From: a virus
Virus record (IMG/VR): IMGVR_UViG_3300008266_011834
Span: 1-64,000 of that record
Direction: 5' to 3' (one strand)
Length of the DNA stretch: 64,000 nt
In this document: positions 35,479 through 44,099 of the stretch, in pieces
Position numbering within the stretch: the first letter of the stretch is position 1
Layout: each line of letters starts with the position of its first letter
Notes under the pieces: generated by a model
Database searches by the model: none
The model's input: the letters and a program-made list of their open reading frames with translations, nothing else
What the model was told of the DNA's origin: nothing
Made by a program: the position numbers and the translations under genes

Positions 35479-36919
35479 TGGTGTCTACTCCATAGTTGTG
35501 CATGGGATATGGTTCGTGAGTGGGCGCACGAGTGGCCACTGTTTGGATCACGTCTTTTTGTATGATCCAATTGCTGCCTTCAAACTCTGTGTCGGGCAGG
35601 CTGTTTTTCACCAACTCTGGAACCACTGGTACTGTTTCCGAACCTCCGGAATTAAGGCCTATCAAACTGGCGTCCATGCGCAGTTCTGCACCGCACTTCC
35701 AGGAACCCTTGCCGCCGGCTTCCAACAACAGGGTACCATCGGCCTTGACTTCGAATGTGGCCTGTGTGTAAACATTGATATTTTTATCGGCACGTAGATT
35801 AAACACATCCTGTGTTTCCAGATTCATGGCGCCTTTGCTGCGCATACGGATCTGACCCTCGGCATTGATGTTGATGTCTTTGTCCGCGTGCAGATTCAGC
35901 GTGCCGGCTGTGCGCAAGTTAATGCTGTTTTCCGCATAGATGTCCAAGGCACCTTCTCTATTGAGTTCGATCCAGACATCGCCGCGCTTGCTGATGATGT
36001 GTAAAAAACTATCTGAATCATTCATCAGAATCTGATGCCCTTGACAACTGCGAAGTCTGAACAGTTTGTTGTTGCCGGATAGATCACCGTCGTCCATGGC
36101 CAAGGTATGACCGCCTGTACGTGCAATGACTTCTAACTCAGAGGGTGCCACGTCGCCTGAATCAATGTCAGACTGTATTTCATCGTTGGCGAATTTGCCC
36201 TTGTACACAGGCTGCCCCGGTGTTGAAATACCAAACACACGACTAGGTGATTCGCGTTGGCTGTTGGTGGTTATGGGCCCACGCTGTGGATCGTCGATGA
36301 TACCTTGTTGTAGCATCTGTGCAGCCTGATAGACATGCACTGCTTTGGGTTTGGTGTAATACTTGGGGTCAGATAATATTGTAGGATCTTTGGTATTGAT
36401 TTCGATAGTAGGCAGCAAAGGTTTGCCAGCAAAACCATCAGGCGTGCCTTCCACAGCATAATAATCGTTGCTGTCTCCTGGTTCATTGGGATCGGCAGCA
36501 GCACCAATGGCAGGAATCATGTGTGTCAGTGCTGGTTCGGGCACACAGCCAATGTAAAATCCTTGATTGGGATCGCCATACACAAATATCACCATGACCC
36601 TGGTGCCTACATCTGGAGGAGTAGCCCAAAATCCATAACTTTGTCTGCCGCCAATGAAATCGCCTGCACCAGACGATGCACCGGTGTTGGGTGTAACTCC
36701 ATAAAACGGACTCATATAACTCACTGTGTGCCAAGTGCTGGAATCGTTGGCCGAAGATCCCGGCATCTCGGGAATGTACACACGCAGTCTACCCGACAGT
36801 GTCACGTCTGTGCTGTCTTTGACTATACCAATGTAGGGCCCTGGATCTACCGGAGTACGGCCGCGTCCAAAGGTTAGATCCTTGGCTTGTCCGCGGTTGA
36901 TTTCTATGTTATCGGCCAT
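35471..36919 (-). CDS. 5: gp5-like baseplate hub / tail spike (VgrG-like)
   Basis: 482 aa. The N-terminal ~140 residues form a gp5/VgrG-type OB domain (GPYIGIVKDSTDVTLSGRLRVYIPEM, then FWATPPDVGTRVMVIFVYGDPNQGFYIGCV). The C-terminal third is a beta-helix needle with the short repeats typical of VgrG and gp5C (INLRTAGTLNLHADKDINI and similar). There is no lysozyme domain between them, unlike T4 gp5 with its T4L-like insert. The expected role is the membrane-puncturing spike at the tail tip. A cell-wall enzyme may instead be supplied by the M15 domain of the tape-measure-like protein at 49063. Confidence 0.85.
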   Translation of the reverse strand: MADNIEINRGQAKDLTFGRGRTPVDPGPYIGIVKDSTDVTLSGRLRVYIPEMPGSSANDSSTWHTVSYMSPFYGVTPNTGASSGAGDFIGGRQSYGFWATPPDVGTRVMVIFVYGDPNQGFYIGCVPEPALTHMIPAIGAAADPNEPGDSNDYYAVEGTPDGFAGKPLLPTIEINTKDPTILSDPKYYTKPKAVHVYQAAQMLQQGIIDDPQRGPITTNSQRESPSRVFGISTPGQPVYKGKFANDEIQSDIDSGDVAPSELEVIARTGGHTLAMDDGDLSGNNKLFRLRSCQGHQILMNDSDSFLHIISKRGDVWIELNREGALDIYAENSINLRTAGTLNLHADKDININAEGQIRMRSKGAMNLETQDVFNLRADKNINVYTQATFEVKADGTLLLEAGGKGSWKCGAELRMDASLIGLNSGGSETVPVVPELVKNSLPDTEFEGSNWIIQKDVIQTVATRAPTHEPYPMHNYGVDTSE

Positions 36920-36935
36920 GTGTAATTATTTCCTC

Positions 36936-39900
36936 TTATGGTGCTATGATATCTGAAATGCCAGGTGCATCGTCGTTGCCGGTCTGTGCTTGATTTGGCA
37001 ACAATTTCCTTCTGAATTGATCGCGGCGAGCTTGCCGTATCGCTTCTGCTGCTGCTGCCTGGCGCTGGGCAAAAGTTGGTGGCGCAGTTGCCGGCAATGC
37101 GCTGGTGGGACTTTGCGGCACAGTAGTGGGACCACCTTCTTGTGTGCGTAGATCATTGGAGCCGTCGGTATCAAACGCACCTGTGCTGGCTTCGGTGGTC
37201 TCTTGTCTAGCAGTAACTGAGTCAGTGTCGGTAACTGTGTCAACTGGAGTGCCTGTGGCTATTTGGCCAGCAGCACCGCTGGTATAGTCTCCTTTGACAA
37301 AGGCTTGATCAGGATTCACATCGGCTAGGATTATGCCTTCTATGTCCTGTGTAAATCTGCCGTTTTGAAATTCACTGTTGATCTTGGTAAATTTGTAGGC
37401 ATTGCTTTGGCGGCGCACAAACCCTTGGCGTGGTTCTACTTTGACTATGCCATCAGCGAGATTCCAGTCGTCGCCGGTGAGAAAAGTCACCTGGAAATAC
37501 AATTCGCCAAGATTGCTGTTGAGTATGTTGGAATCATTGCCGCCAGCTGCTTGTGTGAGATTTTGTCGATTGATCAAGGCTTGATTCACATTGTACCAGT
37601 CCTGCAACAACAGATCAGGATCACCAATAATTTTTAACTTGGCCTTGGCCAAATCTGTGAAACTGTAAATACCAGCGGCAGCACGAGCAGCCGGGTCTGT
37701 GCTGTCACCCAGACTGCCTTGTTTGCCTGTTTCGGCTACCACTCGAAAGGCATAACTGGTGCCCACTTGGCCTGCGGCGGCTGCGGCTTCCTTGCCAGCA
37801 TCTTGGGCCAACTGTGCGCCAATGCCAAAGGTCTGTCTATACAGTGCGTTAAAATCTTGTTCGTAGTTTAGCACTGCTGTGTTTTGACCAGTGAAGGTAA
37901 AATTGTAGAGTTTGTCAGGACCTCGCCAAGGGGCTCGTTTGAAATAAGGACTGCGCACGTCAGTGACACTGTACTCGCTGATGGCAAAAATAACCTTGTT
38001 GGCATAGGTTTTGCGAAGTTTATCGTAGCCCAAGATCTTGTTGAATGGGGTGATCTTGTACCATTTCACTGGTTTGGTTTGTTCTACTTTTTTGCCATAG
38101 AAGTCTTCTTCGCCTTGGGCGTCGGCATCTGTTGATCTTTCCTTGATAGCCAGCGATGCCTGAGATTTCACATATTCGCTGTTGCGTATCATCATATCCA
38201 ACCACTGGATGATTGGCGTGCCCGGCAGTATCCTCACATTCTTGGCATTTTTAGGCACCGCTGTGTTTTCTCTTGTGTTGATTGATTTGGTATCCGTGGG
38301 CACATCGCCGGCAGCACTGACCAGGCTGTTGTCTAGTCCTGCTGTGATAATTTTAGCGTTGCGTAGATTGTCGCTGGCAAATAACACTTCATACTCGTCG
38401 GGTATGTCAATGGCCTTGGTGCCTTGCTTTTGCGGCCGAGATAATCTTTGTAATTCTTGATTGATAGCCTGGCAAAGGCCGCGTGTGGGAATGTTTTGGC
38501 TGGGCTGTGCCGAGACTTTGCTGGCATCTCCGTAGAATCCCCCTTCTTGCGCATCGGCGTCGCTGGTTTCGGCCCTGGGATTGGCATCTTGGTTGTTGGC
38601 ATTGTTACTGGTACCAGGCACGCCATTAAAGATATCATTGAGATTGGTACCAGTCAATTCAAATCTAGCAGGACTAACACCTAACATGGCTGTTCTAGCC
38701 ACAAAGCTGGGACCAAATATGCCCGAGCATTGATACTCTACTATACGTGTGCCGATGCGTGTCTTGACATCTGACAACATGAACAAAAATATCTTGGTAA
38801 GAACCGCAGACTCGCTGCTGCCGGCTAGATCCAGTTGATTGATATCTCCTTTGGGAGTAATCGGCTGACCATTGTTGTCATAGCCATAAAATCGTATGAC
38901 CATTGCATAGGTATGGGCATAGTATTGTCTAGCACTGTTGGGATCTTTGTTGGCCAATGTTGCTGTGGCACTTTGTAATCTATAGATAAATGTTGCGCCT
39001 GCTGGTTCCGTGATGGTAAAACTTAGCCTCCCTGTGGAAGAAGGCACGCCTTGTTCACTGAATCCTATCACGCTTTCAATGCGTAGATTGTCAAGTGTAA
39101 AATCGCAGTCGCTGAAATAAGAGTTGCGTTTGCCTGCTCCCACTGGGCTGCCACCAGATCGTATCAACAGTTGATCACCTGGCAAATTGATAGTTTCGCT
39201 GGTGGTATCAGACTCCACAAATTTATTGTAGTCTTCAGGAGTCAGCAGATACAAACTGAGATTGTAGGTGTAACTGGCATATTTGTCCAAGGGATTGGTC
39301 ACTGGTCCTGACCCTATGCCTAAACTATTGCTGTTACTAGACGGGGACGACGACGAAGACGCACGTATGGTCTGGGATACAGTTGGACCGGCGTCTTCTC
39401 GGCTGAAAGCAGTCTGCGGAAATCCTGCCGTAGTACCAAAGTTGGAAGGCAGTGCTATGGCTCCGCTGGCCCCGGCAGCAATGCCGCTGGCTGTGCCTGG
39501 TATGGCAGTAACTGTGGCTGCAGGTGTACCCAACGGTATGCCCGGAGAAGGTTGACCGCCGGCGGCTGTGTTGGCATTGGCAGGATCCACTGCGCTGGCT
39601 GCACCCAGTGTCTGTGGCGTAGATGCTGTGCCGCCCGACGCTGCTTGACTGGTGGAGGTGGCAGTGGCTTGATTACGCTGTGCTCGTCCCAGTGAAATAG
39701 CCAGGTTGTTTTGAAACGTTGTCAGACCTTGGTTAGTAATTTCAGTTTTGGCGATAAAAGCAGGCACACCAAACTCACTGAATATGCTGTCAGCGGAATT
39801 TCTAATGGCTGCCAATTCAGCAAATGCAGTCAGCACTGCATCGCTGGCTGCTTGGTATCTGGAATACACTTGATCGTAAGTTTCACCTTGTTCCGTGGCT

Positions 39901-39998
39901 GTTTGGATAGCTCTAATTTCAGGAGCCCACTTGCGGTTAAATTCCGCCTTCAGGGCTTCCCACTGTAAAACCAAAGTGTCTAGCGTGACTGTGGCCAT
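36936..39998 (-). CDS. Virion structural protein, 1020 aa (baseplate hub candidate)
   Basis: A helical N-terminus (~110 residues) is followed by a Ser/Ala/Gly-rich linker. Then comes a folded domain starting DKYASYTYNLSLYLLTPEDYNKF, with SFTITEPAGATFIYRLQ and YYAHTYAMVIRFYGYD, as seen in large structural proteins beside gp5 in T4-like aquatic phages. A second folded region begins near GTPIIQWLDMMIRNSEYV and WYKITPFNKILGYD. The last ~120 residues are low-complexity. The gp27-like hub role is plausible from its place next to gp5 and its size, but I cannot show it. Its ATG abuts the gp53 stop. Confidence 0.72.
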   Translation of the reverse strand: MATVTLDTLVLQWEALKAEFNRKWAPEIRAIQTATEQGETYDQVYSRYQAASDAVLTAFAELAAIRNSADSIFSEFGVPAFIAKTEITNQGLTTFQNNLAISLGRAQRNQATATSTSQAASGGTASTPQTLGAASAVDPANANTAAGGQPSPGIPLGTPAATVTAIPGTASGIAAGASGAIALPSNFGTTAGFPQTAFSREDAGPTVSQTIRASSSSSPSSNSNSLGIGSGPVTNPLDKYASYTYNLSLYLLTPEDYNKFVESDTTSETINLPGDQLLIRSGGSPVGAGKRNSYFSDCDFTLDNLRIESVIGFSEQGVPSSTGRLSFTITEPAGATFIYRLQSATATLANKDPNSARQYYAHTYAMVIRFYGYDNNGQPITPKGDINQLDLAGSSESAVLTKIFLFMLSDVKTRIGTRIVEYQCSGIFGPSFVARTAMLGVSPARFELTGTNLNDIFNGVPGTSNNANNQDANPRAETSDADAQEGGFYGDASKVSAQPSQNIPTRGLCQAINQELQRLSRPQKQGTKAIDIPDEYEVLFASDNLRNAKIITAGLDNSLVSAAGDVPTDTKSINTRENTAVPKNAKNVRILPGTPIIQWLDMMIRNSEYVKSQASLAIKERSTDADAQGEEDFYGKKVEQTKPVKWYKITPFNKILGYDKLRKTYANKVIFAISEYSVTDVRSPYFKRAPWRGPDKLYNFTFTGQNTAVLNYEQDFNALYRQTFGIGAQLAQDAGKEAAAAAGQVGTSYAFRVVAETGKQGSLGDSTDPAARAAAGIYSFTDLAKAKLKIIGDPDLLLQDWYNVNQALINRQNLTQAAGGNDSNILNSNLGELYFQVTFLTGDDWNLADGIVKVEPRQGFVRRQSNAYKFTKINSEFQNGRFTQDIEGIILADVNPDQAFVKGDYTSGAAGQIATGTPVDTVTDTDSVTARQETTEASTGAFDTDGSNDLRTQEGGPTTVPQSPTSALPATAPPTFAQRQAAAAEAIRQARRDQFRRKLLPNQAQTGNDDAPGISDIIAP

Positions 39999-40001
39999 GA
40001 G

Positions 40002-40301
40002 TTAGAGCCCCAGTGCTGCGCGAACATTGTCTCCGGATGGCAAATATATCTTTTGGCCTGTGACAAAGTCATTGATGGGATCTACCAAAGTATTGGGATT
40101 GCGCTGTGCAAACACCCACCATAATCTAGCATCACCATACAGGTCATAGGCCATCATGTCAGGGCGTAGGTTGTACACAGCAGAAATGGTAACGTATTCG
40201 TCGTCTACGCTTTTTGGTATAGGACGATTGATCATGACATCCAAGTAGTTGTCTACCACGTTGGTGTTGAAATAAGGACTGGTAGCATCATATAATGGCA
40301 T
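40002..40301 (-). CDS. 53: Baseplate wedge protein gp53-like (LysM-type)
   Basis: 99 aa. Contains YNLRPDMMAYDLYGDARLWWVFAQRNPNTLVDPINDFVTGQKIYLP, a LysM-like fold characteristic of gp53-type wedge proteins. T4 gp53 is about twice as long, so this is a compact form as seen in aquatic T4-like phages. The ATG lies in a TAATG overlap with the upstream 931-aa gene. Confidence 0.82.
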   Translation of the reverse strand: MPLYDATSPYFNTNVVDNYLDVMINRPIPKSVDDEYVTISAVYNLRPDMMAYDLYGDARLWWVFAQRNPNTLVDPINDFVTGQKIYLPSGDNVRAALGL

Positions 40302-43096
40302 TAGAAGAATCCTTGTTCACGCAGGCCTTGCCCGGTGGCATAATTTTTAAGGCTAAAGACCTGTGCTTGTTGCTGGCGACTTATCAATGGTAGTAGTGTG
40401 ATTGATATGTCAATTTTGGTAGGCACATATGTGGGCTGACCTGCGATACCATAGTAATTAGTGATGTTTTGTGACACAGGATTATTTGCTCTAGCACCAG
40501 GATTGATAAAATTATCAAATGTATTTTTTAGACTGGTCAGCCTAGACAGCGTGGCACCCAAAGGACTGTTGCTGGCAGCGCCTTGTTGATTTCTAATACC
40601 AGCTAAATTTACAGCACCGCCTGAATAATTTCTTGCACCACCGGCACGGATATAATCCACATCCGAAGGTAGACTATAGTTGAATGCGCTGAGCAAACAA
40701 GGATGTTCATTGAATTGATAAACTCCAAGGCCGTCCAAATACAGCACCGGGGGCGGTGTGCCTGCCACGGGATTGGAGTCTTGTCCGTAAAACATTTTGC
40801 TGGCGCTGCGGAAAAAATGTATCACAGCCAACATATAATCAGCTTCGGCGGCGCTGTTGGCAGTGAACACACCAGTTACAGAAATTTCCTGTACGCTGGA
40901 ATTTTTGTAGAAATATCCTTTGTAGTTGGTATGTACCAATTCGTAAGCATCATAATTGGCGCGATAGCTTGTTGATATTGTGGGAGTATATGGAAACACC
41001 ACACCTTGTGTTTCTCTCAAAGGTTGTAATATGCCGGCATCGGGTGCTCGGTACAGATAGTTGGCACCCGGTGCTAGGCCAATTCGCAAACGCCAATCTT
41101 CGTTGGTGTTTTTGGCACGCAGTTGTTGTAGAGCCTGTGCTTGACGCAGTGTTTCTACTTCGGCCTGTGTCTGGGCACGAGCAGTCAGTGAACCGTCGGG
41201 GCCAACTTCGACTACATCGTCGCCGGTGCCTTCTTCACGTTCGCCGTAATCGCCTTCAACATCGCTGTAGGGATCCACTTCCACTTCGTTACTGTAGTCA
41301 ATGGGATTGTCTTGTTCTTGCTGTTCTTCTTCGCTGAGTTCTCGATCTCCAATGGCTGTGTAGGGATTCTCTGCTGTTAGGTTTCCATCCTCATCTTGTA
41401 CTATAAGTTGATTTTCTCGTTCCAGATCAATCTGTTCATCTGTTAATTGAGCATCATCTCCGCCTTGGACATCATAAGGATTCTCTGCTGTTAGATTTCC
41501 ATCTTCGTCTTGCTCAATCAGTTGATTTTCTCGCGCCAGATCAATCTGTTCATCTGTTAATTCAGCATCATCTCCGCCTTGTACAGCTGTGTAGGGATTC
41601 TCTGCTGTGAAATTTCCATCTTCGTCTACTGTGATCAGTTGATTTTCTCGTTGCTGATCGATTTCGTCGTCGGTTGCAGATTGCTGTGCAGATAATGCAG
41701 AATCTAATTCTGGGTTTACTGTTGTGGTATTTGGAGTGGCATTGTTTATCTCCGCAGCCTGCTGATTAATAGCGTTGGCCGCGGGATCTGCGTTTCCGGT
41801 CACTGCTGGAGCCCCAGGTGCAGGTGCTGAGCCTCCCGAGGATACTCTGGCTAAGTCATCCTGACTTTGTGTCAAACTTTGTTCTTTGATGGCCAGCACG
41901 CTGTTGGTCTGGCCAATTTTGTTTTCTTGATCGGATATATCTGAGTTCAAGGCATTGCGTTTAGCCAGTATCTCTGCTTGCTCGGGGCTGCCTGGAGCAG
42001 CCGACTTTAGTTCCTCACCCAACTTAGCACGGGCCGCTTCCAATGACTTGAGCTGCGTCTGCTGAATCTCCAAGTCAGATTTTAAGTCATTGACCTGCGC
42101 TCGGTAATCGTCTACCTGCGTCTGATACGCTCGTGACGTCGAATTGGTATCTGCCGGCCGAGTCAATTCAGGACTTATTGCCGTGTTTACTGGTGCATCT
42201 ATACTCCTAGGTTGTGCTGTGTTGAAGGATGCTTGTGGAGATGCTGTGGCGGCACCTTCTACTGTGTTGGTCTGCACCAAGGTATTGTTGCCTTCGGCTC
42301 CGGCAATCTTGGTAGTGTTTACCGCGCTGTCGCCGCTGTCAAGAGCCGCCACCTGTTGGCGTGTGGCTTCGGCTTCTGTGGTTATTCTGGTCTGTGCTGT
42401 CTGGGGCACTTGCGAATTGGTAACAGAGGATGTCACTGTAGTGCTGTTGATAGTTTCACTAACGCCAGGTTCATATGTGGTGGTAACCTCCCCGCCTTCG
42501 CCAGACTTGGCTTCAAATGCTCGATTGTTCAATGCTGTTTGCTTGGCGCTGAGTTCTCGATAGGTGGGATCTCTCAGAATCTCTCTTCCGCTTTTGCCTT
42601 GATCGCGCAGGCTCTGTGCATAAGCTTCTTTTTCCAAACCGACTGAATCGGCCTGAGTCTGCAGAGCCCGGCTGGCAGGTGTATCCTTATACACAAAATC
42701 CGCCACTTTGAAAGTGGTCACCCCGCCTCCGGATGTGGACACTTGTTCCTCGGTAAAGGTGGTAGTGGTGGTTGTTGTTTTGAGCGGGGGAGATGAAACC
42801 ACCGGTTGATTGGTAATATTGGTGGGCGGAGGATCTTCAAAGAATCGAGCGTTTTCTGCTTGTTCCTCAGCAGTTGGAGTATAAACATTATAATCTACAC
42901 CCGCTTTTTTACTGCCAGTAGTATAAACTTCTACTTGGCCACGCGTGGGGCTGCCCGGCACATCGTTTAGTATCAACTCTGTGCTTTCAAGCAGCGCAGT
43001 GGCTCCGGGAACTTGTTGTTCTGCCTGTTCTAAGGTAAGACCCTGAGATGTCAGTCTGTTGAGTTCTGCGGCTATCTGTTGTGGTGTCAATGCCAT
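40301..43096 (-). CDS. Virion structural protein with tandem acidic repeats, 931 aa
   Basis: Three parts. Residues 1-465: Thr/Ser/Gln-rich, with a coiled coil around DYRAQVNDLKSDLEIQQTQLK. Residues ~466-590: tandem 38-39-residue acidic repeats (core DEDGNLTAENPY, then LTDEQIDLARENQLI). Residues ~640-931: a folded domain (RIGLAPGANYLYRAPDAG, then VVFPYTPTISTSYRANYD, then LAVIHFFRSASKMFYGQ, then PPPVLYLDGLGVYQFNEHP) that recurs in T4-like phages of aquatic bacteria as a virion protein, possibly a tail-tube/baseplate junction component. It is the first gene of the minus-strand tail unit, with SD AGGA and a GCTAAATA element upstream. Confidence 0.8.
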   Translation of the reverse strand: MALTPQQIAAELNRLTSQGLTLEQAEQQVPGATALLESTELILNDVPGSPTRGQVEVYTTGSKKAGVDYNVYTPTAEEQAENARFFEDPPPTNITNQPVVSSPPLKTTTTTTTFTEEQVSTSGGGVTTFKVADFVYKDTPASRALQTQADSVGLEKEAYAQSLRDQGKSGREILRDPTYRELSAKQTALNNRAFEAKSGEGGEVTTTYEPGVSETINSTTVTSSVTNSQVPQTAQTRITTEAEATRQQVAALDSGDSAVNTTKIAGAEGNNTLVQTNTVEGAATASPQASFNTAQPRSIDAPVNTAISPELTRPADTNSTSRAYQTQVDDYRAQVNDLKSDLEIQQTQLKSLEAARAKLGEELKSAAPGSPEQAEILAKRNALNSDISDQENKIGQTNSVLAIKEQSLTQSQDDLARVSSGGSAPAPGAPAVTGNADPAANAINQQAAEINNATPNTTTVNPELDSALSAQQSATDDEIDQQRENQLITVDEDGNFTAENPYTAVQGGDDAELTDEQIDLARENQLIEQDEDGNLTAENPYDVQGGDDAQLTDEQIDLERENQLIVQDEDGNLTAENPYTAIGDRELSEEEQQEQDNPIDYSNEVEVDPYSDVEGDYGEREEGTGDDVVEVGPDGSLTARAQTQAEVETLRQAQALQQLRAKNTNEDWRLRIGLAPGANYLYRAPDAGILQPLRETQGVVFPYTPTISTSYRANYDAYELVHTNYKGYFYKNSSVQEISVTGVFTANSAAEADYMLAVIHFFRSASKMFYGQDSNPVAGTPPPVLYLDGLGVYQFNEHPCLLSAFNYSLPSDVDYIRAGGARNYSGGAVNLAGIRNQQGAASNSPLGATLSRLTSLKNTFDNFINPGARANNPVSQNITNYYGIAGQPTYVPTKIDISITLLPLISRQQQAQVFSLKNYATGQGLREQGFF
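41340..41700 (-). repeat. Tandem 38-39-codon repeats (three copies)
   Basis: The plus strand shows the phrase GGATTCTCTGCTGT at 41364, 41478 and 41595, steps of 114 and 117 nt, both whole codons. The unit encodes an acidic block with DEDGNxTAENPY and LTDEQIDLxREN. DNA identity between copies is high, so the array is recent or kept uniform by recombination. It lies in frame within the 931-aa structural gene. Confidence 0.85.
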
Positions 43097-43115
43097 TGCT
43101 TTATCCTGTTATCTA

Positions 43116-43123
43116 TATTTAGC
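43116..43123 (-). promoter_or_regulatory. Late-promoter-like GCTAAATA element, tail unit start
   Basis: The minus strand reads GCTAAATATAG 19 nt before the ATG at 43096, with SD AGGA between. It stands at the head of the 43-kb minus-strand tail block, in the 115-nt divergent gap facing gp55. Confidence 0.6.
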
Positions 43124-43158
43124 ACCCGTAAAAACGGCGATTTTGGAGTGATCCGCGG

Positions 43159-43186
43159 TTGACACAACGGCAATTTGTTGTAAAAT
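43159..43186 (+). promoter_or_regulatory. Sigma-70-like promoter for gp55 gene
   Basis: TTGACA at 43159-43164, a 16-nt spacer, then TAAAAT at 43181-43186. The -35 box is perfect and the -10 box differs from TATAAT at one position. It would let host RNA polymerase transcribe the late sigma factor before late transcription starts. An AATAAATA element at 43184-43191 overlaps the -10 box, so late transcription could also start there. Confidence 0.6.
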
Positions 43187-43191
43187 AAATA
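43184..43191 (+). promoter_or_regulatory. Late-promoter-like AATAAATA element before gp55
   Basis: AATAAATAC lies 20 nt before the ATG at 43212, with SD AAGGA between. It overlaps the sigma-70-like -10 box; possible autoregulated late expression of gp55. Confidence 0.4.
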
Positions 43192-43211
43192 CATTCTAAC
43201 AAGGATTCACC

Positions 43212-44081
43212 ATGGCATTGGCCGCACCCAGAAACTACCTAAACAACCGCGATTTACTGAAAGAAATACACCTAAGCAAAAACACCTACTGCTATTACGC
43301 TGACAGAACACAGGATCATCAGTATGACATCATCTTGGCCAGTGTTGCCAAGATCAATCGCAATACCATAGCCGAAGCACGCAGAAATCGTGCAGCCAGA
43401 CTGACCAAGGAAACTGGCGCAGAAGTCAACGAAAAAAAGATTCCGCACACGGATTTGGTGTTTCGCATCATGACCTGGGAGCATATTCCCATGGCGCCTA
43501 AAAAAGTGCCCAAGGCACAGGCCAAGAAGAAATCCGTGGAAGAACTGTTTGGCTGGGAAGAACTGCCTGAAGAAGATCCCTTGGCCGAAATAGTGGACAT
43601 CGTGCCCGAAGAAGAACCCGTGGCACAGACACATATCAGATTGAACTTTCCGCCGTTTGAACACTTCCGGCTCACGGAAGACAAAGATCCTTACATCGTG
43701 GGCCGCAGCCACTGGTCCGGAGATCTTGACACCGGAGTGTTTTGCAAAGAACACGGCAAGATGACCAACAAACTGGCACATATGTTTATCAAACTGTGCG
43801 AGCGCTATGCCACCCGATCAAACTGGCGTGGTTATACCTACAACGAAGAAATGCGCGGCACCGCACTGCTGCAATTGAGCCAGATTGGATTGAAGTTTGA
43901 TGAATCAAAATCAGACAATCCTTTTGCTTACTATACCGCGGCCATAACCAATTCCTTTACTCGTGTGCTCAACGAAGAAAAGAAAAATCAAAACATCAGA
44001 GATGACATATTAGAAATCAATGGACTCAATCCCAGTTGGACAAGACAAATGTCCAATCAGACTGTGAAGTACGAAGAATAA
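43212..44081 (+). CDS. 55: Late transcription sigma factor gp55
   Basis: 289 aa, longer than T4 gp55 (185 aa). The C-terminal half holds the recognisable gp55/sigma region-2-like part: MTNKLAHMFIKLCERYATRSNWRGYTYNEEMRGTALLQLSQIGLKFDESKSDNPFAYYTAAITNSFTRVLNEEKK, with the typical NxxxYxxEM and NPFAYxTxxxxxxFxR patterns. gp55 directs host RNA polymerase to late promoters of TATAAATA type, which abound in this window. Residues ~95-140 form a Lys-rich then Glu/Pro-rich linker (APKKVPKAQAKKKSVEELFGWEEL) not present in T4 gp55. ATG at 43212 with SD AAGGA; transcribed with gp47 and gp46. Confidence 0.85.
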   Translation: MALAAPRNYLNNRDLLKEIHLSKNTYCYYADRTQDHQYDIILASVAKINRNTIAEARRNRAARLTKETGAEVNEKKIPHTDLVFRIMTWEHIPMAPKKVPKAQAKKKSVEELFGWEELPEEDPLAEIVDIVPEEEPVAQTHIRLNFPPFEHFRLTEDKDPYIVGRSHWSGDLDTGVFCKEHGKMTNKLAHMFIKLCERYATRSNWRGYTYNEEMRGTALLQLSQIGLKFDESKSDNPFAYYTAAITNSFTRVLNEEKKNQNIRDDILEINGLNPSWTRQMSNQTVKYEE

Positions 44082-44099
44082 CTGCTACACTAGCACTCT

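Noticed and set aside
35471-36919. Lysozyme activity in the gp5-like protein
   Set aside because: The chain goes from the OB domain through a loop region to the beta-helix with no T4-lysozyme-like E...D/T segment.
41340-41700. CRISPR-like or DNA-regulatory repeat array
   Set aside because: Units are contiguous, 114-117 nt, whole codons and encode a repeated protein motif; there are no spacers.
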